From contig CAJWPC010000001.1 in assembly GCA_913045225.1 (NCBI GenBank), positions 223,594-287,593 of the forward strand: a stretch of 64,000 nt of DNA, read 5' to 3'. This document shows positions 56,082-64,000 of this stretch, in pieces (position 1 is the first letter of the stretch; each line of letters opens with the position of its first letter). Both the position numbers and the translations under genes were made by a program. A model generated the notes under the pieces. That model was not told the origin of the DNA. It did no database searches and worked only from the letters and a program-made list of their open reading frames with translations. This stretch comes from an uncultured Rhodobiaceae bacterium. GTDB taxonomy: Bacteria; Pseudomonadota; Alphaproteobacteria; Rhizobiales; TMED25.

Positions 56082-57275
56082 TTGAAGTCTGAACTGCCAT
56101 TATCCGATTACACAGTACTTGATCTTACTATTGCCAGGGCTGGGCCCACTGCCGCTAGGGTTCTTGCGGACTGGGGAGCAAATGTTATCCAGATCAATCC
56201 ACCAAATAAACCTGGTCAGAAAGGTGGAAGCGTGACAGGAAAAAGAGATGGTTTTGACTTTCAAAATCTACAACGAAACAAGCGATCATTATCAATCGAT
56301 TTAAAAAGTGACGATGGGCATGAACTTTTTCTTGAGTTAGCAAAAAAAAGTGATGTTATACTTGAAAACTTTCGGGCTGATGTGAAGCACCGTTTGAAGA
56401 TTGATTATGACGCAATTAAAAAGGTCAATAGCCAAATAGTTTATGGAAGCATTTCAGGATTTGGTCAGAATGGGCCATACAAAGAACGACCTGGTCTTGA
56501 TCAAATCATACAAGGAATGTCAGGATTAATGTCAATCACTGGACTTCCTGGTAATGGACCCGTAAGAGTTGGCATACCAATAAATGATCTTTGTGCCGGG
56601 ATGTTTCTAGCCCAAGGTGTGCTTTTAGCATTACTAAATCGTGAAAAAACAGGAAAGGGTCAGTGGGTGCATACATCATTACTTGAAGCTGGTATTTTCA
56701 TGCTCGACTTTCAGGCATCTCGATGGCTCCAAAATCAACAAATTGCGCAGCAGGCTGGGAATAACCACCCAACAGGGATACCTCAGGGCTGCTTTCAAAC
56801 TTCAGATAAACTTATTAACCTAAGTGCTGTTGGGGACCGCCTGTTTGAGAGGTTTTGTAATGCTGTTGGAGCGGAGTATCTGTTGAGTGATAGTCGTTTT
56901 TGCGATGATGAATCCCGCTTGAAGAATAGAGATGAGTTAAACGAAATAATCTCAAACATACTCATTGAAGAGACATCTGATTACTGGATTACTAAATTAA
57001 ACAAAGTTGGTGTTCCGTGTGGCCCTGTAAATAATATTGCCCAGATGTTTGATGATGAACAAGTGAAACACCTTGATATGAAAAGAAAGGTAAAACATCA
57101 CAGGTTAGGTGAATTAGATGTTGTAAGGCAGCCAGTTAATTTTTCTGAATATGAGCAACCGAAAGAATTGAAATATGCCGCACCCGACCTGGGTCAACAC
57201 AATGAGGATATTCTCAGAGAATTTGGATTTGATGACGAATTTATTAAGGATTTGGTAGAAAAAAATGTGGTATAA
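56082..57275 (+). CDS. CaiB/BaiF family CoA-transferase
   Basis: 397 aa; DLTIARAGPTAARVLADWGANVIQI, GSISGFGQNGPYKERPGLDQIIQGMSGLMSITG. Confidence 0.93.
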   Translation: MKSELPLSDYTVLDLTIARAGPTAARVLADWGANVIQINPPNKPGQKGGSVTGKRDGFDFQNLQRNKRSLSIDLKSDDGHELFLELAKKSDVILENFRADVKHRLKIDYDAIKKVNSQIVYGSISGFGQNGPYKERPGLDQIIQGMSGLMSITGLPGNGPVRVGIPINDLCAGMFLAQGVLLALLNREKTGKGQWVHTSLLEAGIFMLDFQASRWLQNQQIAQQAGNNHPTGIPQGCFQTSDKLINLSAVGDRLFERFCNAVGAEYLLSDSRFCDDESRLKNRDELNEIISNILIEETSDYWITKLNKVGVPCGPVNNIAQMFDDEQVKHLDMKRKVKHHRLGELDVVRQPVNFSEYEQPKELKYAAPDLGQHNEDILREFGFDDEFIKDLVEKNVV

Positions 57276-57309
57276 TAATTACGTCAAATTATTCTTAAAA
57301 AGCTAACGA

Positions 57310-58101
57310 ATGAAATTAAATACAGAGAAAATCATTGCCAGAAAAGATGGCAAAATCGGATGGATGATCATCAATAATCCAGAAAAAAGAAATGCTATAT
57401 CTTTTTCAATGAGGGAAGCAATGACACAAGTGTTTAATGAATATAATAAGGACCCTGAGGTCAGAGTTCTAATTATACGAGGTTCTGGTGGCAAAGCTTT
57501 TATATCTGGTGCAGATATTTCCGAGTTTAAAGATATTAGAAGTAATTATGACGCAGAGGAAAAATATGCCAAGGCAACAGAAATCATGACAAAAGCCATG
57601 AACGCTTTCAAGAAGCCAATACTTGCTATGATAGAAGGCTATTGCGTTGGTGGTGGTGTAGCTACAGCTATTGCATGCGACATGCGGATCGCCACAAAAG
57701 ACACAAAATATGGAATTCCTGCCGCAAAATTAGGTTTGGCTTACGGTTTTGATAATTTAAGACAGTTGGTTGAACTTGTTGGCCCATCAAATGCAAAAAG
57801 AATATTATTTACAGGTGATTTGATTGATGCAGATGACGCGCACCGAATTGGGTTAGTTGATGAGTTATGCGCATTAGATGAGCTTGAAGATATGGTATTA
57901 TCCATCGCCGATAAAATATCTGCAAACGCACCGCTAACGGTTTTAGCATCAAAAGAAACAGTCAAGCATGTACTCAGGCCCGAAATAAGGGATCATCAAA
58001 AGTTAAAGGAAATGGCAAAAATCTGCTTCGATAGTGATGATTACAGAGAAGGCAGAGAAGCTTTCATGGAAAAGAGAAAACCAGAATTTAAAGGACGCTA
58101 A
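57310..58101 (+). CDS. enoyl-CoA hydratase/isomerase (crotonase) superfamily protein
   Basis: 263 aa; GKAFISGADISEFK, GYCVGGGVATAIACDMRIA. Confidence 0.9.
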   Translation: MKLNTEKIIARKDGKIGWMIINNPEKRNAISFSMREAMTQVFNEYNKDPEVRVLIIRGSGGKAFISGADISEFKDIRSNYDAEEKYAKATEIMTKAMNAFKKPILAMIEGYCVGGGVATAIACDMRIATKDTKYGIPAAKLGLAYGFDNLRQLVELVGPSNAKRILFTGDLIDADDAHRIGLVDELCALDELEDMVLSIADKISANAPLTVLASKETVKHVLRPEIRDHQKLKEMAKICFDSDDYREGREAFMEKRKPEFKGR

Positions 58102-58115
58102 AAGGCATAAGATCA

Positions 58116-59054
58116 ATGGAAAATCGCATCATTTTAGATAGTTTGCATAAAAGCTTTGGAGAGCTTCAGGCTGTGAATAATGTTTCAATGACTGTTGAAG
58201 TTGGGGAAATATTGGGTTTCATTGGCCCAAACGGTTCTGGCAAGTCCACAACTATGAAAATGGCAACGGGTTATCTTAAGGCCGACTCAGGTACTTCTAC
58301 CATTTGCGGTGTAAATATGGAAATTAATCCGAAAGAGGCAAAAAAACTCATAGGATACTTACCAGAGGGCGCGCCAGCTTACGGTGAGATGACAACAATC
58401 GGATTTTTAAATTTTATTGCAGATATTAGAGGATATTATGGTAAGAAGAGAGCGATCCAAATTGATAAAGCTGTTGAGAGGGCTAGAATAAAACACGTAC
58501 TGCATCAACAAATTGATACTCTATCAAAAGGCTACAAACGGCGAGTAGGGCTGTCGCAAGCGATAATGCATGAGCCAAAAATTCTTATCCTGGATGAGCC
58601 AACAGATGGACTAGACCCCAATCAAAAGCATCATGTGCGTGAATTAATAACCGAAATATCAAAAACTACAGCAATTATTGTATCAACTCATATTCTTGAG
58701 GAAGTTGATGCAGTATGCTCCAGTGTTTTACTCATTAATAAGGGTAACGTAGTATTAAATGGCTCTTCATCCGAACTCCGATCAAAGGTTGAAAGTAATA
58801 ACTCAATTATGATTAAAATCGATCCAAAACATAGCGAGGATCTTAAAAGGCTTCTTTTAACAATCCCGAGCATAAGTAAGATTGATGTTTTAAATGAAAC
58901 AGAGTCGAATGTTAACATAAATGTATACCCAAAAGAGAACAGGGTTATTTTAACAGAAGTAGCAAAAATTATAGCTGACCATAAGTTTCCGGTAAAAGAC
59001 ATATATCAAAATCACATAGCGCTAGACGAAGCTTTTCGAAAATTAACTGTATAG
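58116..59054 (+). CDS. ABC transporter ATP-binding protein (GldA-like)
   Basis: 312 aa; GPNGSGKSTT, LSKGYKRRVGLSQAI, ILDEPTDGLDPNQ. Confidence 0.9.
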   Translation: MENRIILDSLHKSFGELQAVNNVSMTVEVGEILGFIGPNGSGKSTTMKMATGYLKADSGTSTICGVNMEINPKEAKKLIGYLPEGAPAYGEMTTIGFLNFIADIRGYYGKKRAIQIDKAVERARIKHVLHQQIDTLSKGYKRRVGLSQAIMHEPKILILDEPTDGLDPNQKHHVRELITEISKTTAIIVSTHILEEVDAVCSSVLLINKGNVVLNGSSSELRSKVESNNSIMIKIDPKHSEDLKRLLLTIPSISKIDVLNETESNVNINVYPKENRVILTEVAKIIADHKFPVKDIYQNHIALDEAFRKLTV

Positions 59055-59060
59055 GAAAAA

Positions 59061-59798
59061 ATGTTAGGTAATATATACATAATCTTAAAAAGAGAGACGA
59101 AAGGGTATTTCTCAACCCCACTTGCCTATATATTTATATCGATCTTTTGTGGTTTAACAGCAGCCTTCACATTTTACCTTGGGGCTTTTCTTGAACGGGG
59201 TCAGGCTGATTTATTCCCCTTTTTTGAAAGTCACCCTTGGTTATTAGTACTACTCGTTCCATCTATTTCCATGAGGCTATGGGCAGAAGAGAGGAAAACT
59301 GGATCAATTGAGTTATTAATGACCTTACCGATTACAACTTTTGAAGCTGTTATCGGAAAATATTTAGCTGCTTGGGTTATGATCGCTATTGCACTGGCGT
59401 TAACATTTCCAATGTGGATAACAGTCAATATTCTTGGAAACCCTGATAATGGAGTTGTTATGTCCAGCTATCTCGGGAGCTGGCTATTGGCTGGGCAGTT
59501 TTTAGCAATCGGGTCCGCGCTGTCCGCTATGACTAAAAATCAAGTAATTGCTTTTGTAATTAGTACAGCCGCTTGTTTCTTATTTGTAATGAGTGGGGTT
59601 GAAGCAGTAACTGGGGCAATTGAAGGTTTAGTTCCCAATTACGTAATCTCTATATTTAGCTCAATGAGCTCCCTAGACCACTTCTATGAGTTTGTGAAAG
59701 GGGTTATTGACCTCCGCAGTTTACTATTCTACTTCACATCAATAATTTTTTGGTTGTTATTAAATATTATTATTATAAATATTAAGAAAGCTGCATAG
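59061..59798 (+). CDS. ABC-2 type permease (GldF-like)
   Basis: 245 aa, ~6 TM; RETKGYFSTPLAYIFISIF, RLWAEERKTGSIELLMTLPI. Confidence 0.88.
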   Translation: MLGNIYIILKRETKGYFSTPLAYIFISIFCGLTAAFTFYLGAFLERGQADLFPFFESHPWLLVLLVPSISMRLWAEERKTGSIELLMTLPITTFEAVIGKYLAAWVMIAIALALTFPMWITVNILGNPDNGVVMSSYLGSWLLAGQFLAIGSALSAMTKNQVIAFVISTAACFLFVMSGVEAVTGAIEGLVPNYVISIFSSMSSLDHFYEFVKGVIDLRSLLFYFTSIIFWLLLNIIIINIKKAA

Positions 59799-59807
59799 GT
59801 TATTGTT

Positions 59808-61676
59808 ATGAATAGAAAAAATAGTATCATATATACTTGGTTAGGCGTTCTGAGTGCTGTCATAATTCTGATATCGGTCAATACATTAGTGAATAGCTAT
59901 TTAAATTCCCAAAGGCTTGATTTGACCGAAGAGCGGATGTATACGATATCTTCTGGTACAATTGAAACGCTTCAATCCATACAAGAACCAATAAATATAA
60001 AATTTTATTTCACAAATCGACTAGGTGAGAACTATCCTCCTTTTAAACTATTTGCTGATCGAATAAAAACATTACTCAAAAGATATGAAGAAATATCTGA
60101 TGGAAATCTTATAATATCCACATACAATCCTGAGCCTTTCACGGAAATTGAGGAGCAGGCTCTAGCAGATAATATCCGAGGTATTCCACTTAATGAACAA
60201 GGGGAATATGGATATTTTGGTATACGTGCTTACAATTCTGTTGATGGGGTAGAAGTGATCCCTTTCATGGATATTGAGAGAGAAGAATTTCTGGAGTATG
60301 ATTTAACTTCAAGAATATTCTCATTATCGAAGGAAAGTAAACCTAAGATCGGTTTTATCGCAGGTCTTGGGATAGATGGTGTGCTTGATAATCAGGGGGG
60401 TGCTGTGCCACCGTGGAAGATAATGGGGCAGATAAATGAATTTTTTGACGTTACCACATTACTCGATTACAACATGGACAGCCGAGAACTTAAATCCATA
60501 CCAGATGACATTGATACACTTTTGGTGGTACAGCCATTAAATCTCTCAGATCAAGCCCTCTATACAATAGACCAATTTGTTTTGGGAGGGGGGAATATTC
60601 TACTTGCACTTGACCCAAGCACTACTGTTGCGGCTGGCATTCAATACGATCAAAAAATGGACTACATATTAGAAAATTGGGGACTGAAAATCATGCCAGA
60701 GCTAGTCGCAGGCGATCTTAAACTCGCAAGACCAGCGCAAGTCGGTGATAGAGGCGAGCGGGTATACAATAATTATCTAGCATTAATTGGAGTCACGAGT
60801 GAATACATAAATCAGGACGATCCTATTGTGAGTGGACTTGATTTGATCAATATCACAACTGCTGGTGTGATTGAGAGATTGCCAGATCATAAGACAGAAA
60901 TTACAGATATTTTTACAACCAGCGAGCAATCTACTCTAATTGGGAAAGAAGAGGTAAAAGATAATCCTGATTTGAATAAATTATTGAGAGAGTTTGAGGC
61001 TTCAAATAATAAATATAGCTTATCAGTTAGGGTTAAAGGGAGTGCAGAGTCGGTAATTGAAAATCTTGAATTAGAAAATATCCCAACATACTCAGAAGCT
61101 CAACACATTCAAAATGGATCTGTGAATGCTATTATAGTTACGGATGTTGATTTTTTAGAGGATCAATTTTGGGTTAATATAAAGGAATATTTTGGTGAAG
61201 ATTTACTGACCCCGTTTGCAAACAATGCAACATTTATTGTGAATGCCCTAGAAAATTTAAGTGACTCATCAACTTTAGCTACCTTGCGTGCTCGAGGTGT
61301 AATGGATCGGCCATTTGTATTAATAAATGATCTGCAGCTGCAATCCGAGACCATTTTTCGGGACAAAGAACGATCGCTCGCGAACGAGATGGCGGCTCTT
61401 CAAAATCGTATGAGGGAGCTTGAGCAAAAAGCTGGTGGTTCCGTCATGTTGGGGCAATCCGACCTTGACGCTTTTAATGAATTCCGTGAAAAAGCACAAA
61501 ACGTTCAAAAAGAATTAAGGGCAATAAAGTTAGAGCTTGCTCAAGAACTTGAAGCTTTAAATAATGCAATAAAAATATCCAATATGGCAGGGATACCAAT
61601 GTTATTTCTTGCATTCGGTATTTTATACTGGGCTATTCGTAAATATAAAATTTCTAGATCGGCACAAAAGGACTAA
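59808..61676 (+). CDS. GldG-family ABC transporter auxiliary protein
   Basis: 622 aa; N- and C-terminal TM, RLDLTEERMYTISSGTIETLQSI, GNILLALDPST. Confidence 0.85.
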   Translation: MNRKNSIIYTWLGVLSAVIILISVNTLVNSYLNSQRLDLTEERMYTISSGTIETLQSIQEPINIKFYFTNRLGENYPPFKLFADRIKTLLKRYEEISDGNLIISTYNPEPFTEIEEQALADNIRGIPLNEQGEYGYFGIRAYNSVDGVEVIPFMDIEREEFLEYDLTSRIFSLSKESKPKIGFIAGLGIDGVLDNQGGAVPPWKIMGQINEFFDVTTLLDYNMDSRELKSIPDDIDTLLVVQPLNLSDQALYTIDQFVLGGGNILLALDPSTTVAAGIQYDQKMDYILENWGLKIMPELVAGDLKLARPAQVGDRGERVYNNYLALIGVTSEYINQDDPIVSGLDLINITTAGVIERLPDHKTEITDIFTTSEQSTLIGKEEVKDNPDLNKLLREFEASNNKYSLSVRVKGSAESVIENLELENIPTYSEAQHIQNGSVNAIIVTDVDFLEDQFWVNIKEYFGEDLLTPFANNATFIVNALENLSDSSTLATLRARGVMDRPFVLINDLQLQSETIFRDKERSLANEMAALQNRMRELEQKAGGSVMLGQSDLDAFNEFREKAQNVQKELRAIKLELAQELEALNNAIKISNMAGIPMLFLAFGILYWAIRKYKISRSAQKD

Positions 61677-61681
61677 GTAAA

Positions 61682-62680
61682 ATGTCAAGAAAACTATCCC
61701 TAACTCTATTTATTATTGCGCTTATCAGTATGGGCCTTGTCATATTAACGGGTATTAACAACGCAAAGTGGGATAAAAGTGCCTCTTATGGTCAATATTA
61801 TTTTGATAGCTTGAAGAACGATTTAAATGAAATATCGCTCATAAGACTGAGTCAATCGGGAGAGGTATTTGAAATAAAGAAAGACAATGAAACATGGATG
61901 TTAGTCAACAAGGATAGCTACCCAGCAGATACAAATAAAGTTAATACAAATCTTTTAGCTCTTGCAAACGCAATTAAAATTGAGCCAAAAACAAGCAAGG
62001 CCGTCCTGCATGGCCGACTAAATCTAGAAGATCCGTCAGCACCTGATGCTAAATCCTTTCTCCTGGAACTATTTGATGATAATGGTAGCGTATTAGCCTC
62101 AGCAATACTTGGAAAAAGAAAACCAAATCTTATGAAAAGAGGCGACTTCGGCGTATATTTGAGGAGCCCTGATGAAGACCAGTCTTGGCTAGTAACTGGC
62201 AATCTTAATGCATCAGATGGCATCAAAAATTGGATTAATACACGATTACTTGACCTCGTACCTGACAACATACAGAGTATGGTTGTAGAACGAGGCAATA
62301 GAACCCCACTTAAATTTGGCCGTGACTCGGAAGACTCAAATAAATTTATTATGATCGATTTTATTGAAGGCGTTGAGACCAGGACGTCTATAGGCTTAAG
62401 AAGTGTGTTAAGGCGTTTTTTAAAGGTTGACTTCAGAGACATGCGAGAGGCAGAAACTTACGTTGTATCGCCCGATATAGCAATAGAAATTATTACCACA
62501 AATAAACATTTTATTGACATTGAGATGTATAATGATAAGGACGCACCAGGGGCTTGGGTTTCAATCAAAGATACAGATCATCCAGACCAAATTAAAAATA
62601 TTGGATATGAATTTTATTTGGATGCAAACTACAAAGAAGAGTTTGTTATAACGTTAGAAGATGTCCTAAAAATAGAATAG
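61682..62680 (+). CDS. DUF4340-like protein
   Basis: 332 aa; N-terminal TM, LIRLSQSGEVFEIKKDNETWMLVN; downstream of a GldG-like gene. Confidence 0.75.
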   Translation: MSRKLSLTLFIIALISMGLVILTGINNAKWDKSASYGQYYFDSLKNDLNEISLIRLSQSGEVFEIKKDNETWMLVNKDSYPADTNKVNTNLLALANAIKIEPKTSKAVLHGRLNLEDPSAPDAKSFLLELFDDNGSVLASAILGKRKPNLMKRGDFGVYLRSPDEDQSWLVTGNLNASDGIKNWINTRLLDLVPDNIQSMVVERGNRTPLKFGRDSEDSNKFIMIDFIEGVETRTSIGLRSVLRRFLKVDFRDMREAETYVVSPDIAIEIITTNKHFIDIEMYNDKDAPGAWVSIKDTDHPDQIKNIGYEFYLDANYKEEFVITLEDVLKIE

Positions 62681-62682
62681 AA

Positions 62683-63906
62683 TTATTTTTCAGTTTCTAA
62701 ATTTTCCATTTTTTTTACTTTCCTAAGATCAGGGAATATTATCGACCATAGTAAACTAATCCCAATTGTCATGACTCCTCCAATAAATACAGAAGGAACG
62801 ATCCCTATAAAGCTCGCAGTGACCCCAGCGCGAAGATCACCAATTTCATTAGAGCTATTAGTCGCGACAGAATGAACAGCTCCAACCCTACCTCTCATAT
62901 CATCTGGTGTGACTATTGGTATGATTGTCTGCCTAATATAGACGCTAACCATATCTGCGGCACCATATATAAATAGCATCAAGAGAGAAAGCCATAGTAT
63001 CGATGATACAGCAAATATAGCTGTTGCTGAGCCAAATACTATCATTGAAATAATTAAATTTTTACCAGCATTATTTATTGGGGGTAGCTGTGTTAGAATA
63101 ATACCGGTTAAGACGCCTCCTACAGCTGGCATCGTTCTCAATAAACCCAAGCCTTCAGGCCCAATTTTTAAGATATCTATGGCAAATATTGGAAGCATGC
63201 CCATAATGCCCCCGAATAAGACAGCAAATAAATCAAGAGACATTGTTCCAAGAATAAGCTTTGTTTTCCAGACATATACAAAGCCACTAATAACAACTGA
63301 TAGAGAAATAGATTTAAGGTTACTTGAATTCTTTGGATTTTTTAATAGGAGCGTTGATAAGGTTGAAATCCCTAAGCAAACAATTGCAAAAAAATAAACC
63401 TTGGTATCATAAAAAGCTATAATGATACCGCTTGCAAGAGGCCCAAGAAGGTGCCCAAGTTTCCCGACAGAAGAATTATAAGCTGTAGCGTTTGGAAAAA
63501 GTTTCTTTTCAACTATATTAGGTAAAATAGCATTCAAGCTTGGCTGATACATCGCTCTTGCTGTGCCATGTACTAACAAAGCTGCTAAAATTGGCCAAAT
63601 ACTCTCAGGATCCCCAAGTGAGTAATATAACAAATAAATTGCAACCAATAAGTGCACTATTGTACATAAAGTAATAACCACTTTTCTATCAAATTTATCG
63701 GCAATTACTCCGGATGGTAATATAAATAAAAATATTGGTAACACTTGTGCAAGCCCAATCAGTCCTAAGTCAAGCGGGTTACCAGTTAAGATATATACCT
63801 GCCAGCCTACGGTCAGTGTAATTGATTGGATCGCAAGTGAATAAAACCAGCGTATCGATAGGAATAGAACGAAGTTTTTATTTTTAAGCAAGCTATTTGA
63901 GGTCAT
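62683..63906 (-). CDS. MFS transporter (MFS_3 / EntS-like)
   Basis: 407 aa, ~12 TM; PSGVIADKFDRKVVITLC. Confidence 0.85.
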   Translation of the reverse strand: MTSNSLLKNKNFVLFLSIRWFYSLAIQSITLTVGWQVYILTGNPLDLGLIGLAQVLPIFLFILPSGVIADKFDRKVVITLCTIVHLLVAIYLLYYSLGDPESIWPILAALLVHGTARAMYQPSLNAILPNIVEKKLFPNATAYNSSVGKLGHLLGPLASGIIIAFYDTKVYFFAIVCLGISTLSTLLLKNPKNSSNLKSISLSVVISGFVYVWKTKLILGTMSLDLFAVLFGGIMGMLPIFAIDILKIGPEGLGLLRTMPAVGGVLTGIILTQLPPINNAGKNLIISMIVFGSATAIFAVSSILWLSLLMLFIYGAADMVSVYIRQTIIPIVTPDDMRGRVGAVHSVATNSSNEIGDLRAGVTASFIGIVPSVFIGGVMTIGISLLWSIIFPDLRKVKKMENLETEK

Positions 63907-63969
63907 ATAAAAGCTATTCCCTTTTTTCTTGGACGATTCTATTCTTTATGGGTTAATAATAGAAATAAG

Positions 63970-64000
63970 TGGCGGAGAGAGTGGGATTCGAACCCACGAT
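63970..64000 (-). tRNA. tRNA-Ser, 3' part only (truncated by window end)
   Basis: Reverse complement GTGGGTTCGAATCCCAC TCTCTCC G CCA; discriminator G and acceptor fit tRNA-Ser. Confidence 0.75.

Overview
AT-rich (low-GC) chromosomal segment of an alphaproteobacterium, probably a streamlined marine-type lineage (lineage is inference). Positions ~1.2-31 kb hold one nearly uninterrupted translation/transcription supercluster: tuf, tRNA-Trp, secE, nusG, rplKAJL, rpoBC, rpsL, rpsG, fusA, the S10/spc/alpha ribosomal genes, secY, adk, rpsMK, rpoA, rplQ. All are on the + strand and preceded by rlmB (-), tRNA-Tyr and tRNA-Gly. From 31-51 kb lie housekeeping genes: crcB, an RluC-type pseudouridine synthase, ATP12, lipB, tRNA-Leu, a J-domain protein, a DacC-like carboxypeptidase, clpS/clpA, a HIT protein, a GNAT/FemAB-like protein, divK, rpmG, topA, plsY, a pyrC-like gene, pyrB, an oxidoreductase, ruvX and gatCAB. 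From 51-64 kb lies a more accessory block: EamA transporter, GST, thiolase, Gfo/Idh/MocA oxidoreductase, an orphan NitT/TauT-like binding protein, CaiB/BaiF CoA-transferase, crotonase, a Gld-type ABC system with a DUF4340-like protein, MFS transporter and a truncated tRNA-Ser. No CRISPR, IS, phage or rRNA was seen. The main items for a second look are: an unannotated two-hairpin RNA with a CCUCCU loop between divK and rpmG; two palindromes over the promoter of the orphan binding protein, plus a terminator 6 nt upstream of the next gene's start codon; a promoter and alternative-hairpin leader before rpsL; a crotonase lacking both catalytic Glu residues in an apparent operon with a Gld-type ABC system; a dihydroorotase homologue lacking its HxH motif; substitutions in the RpoB rifampicin region; and an acidic tail on ribosomal protein L3.
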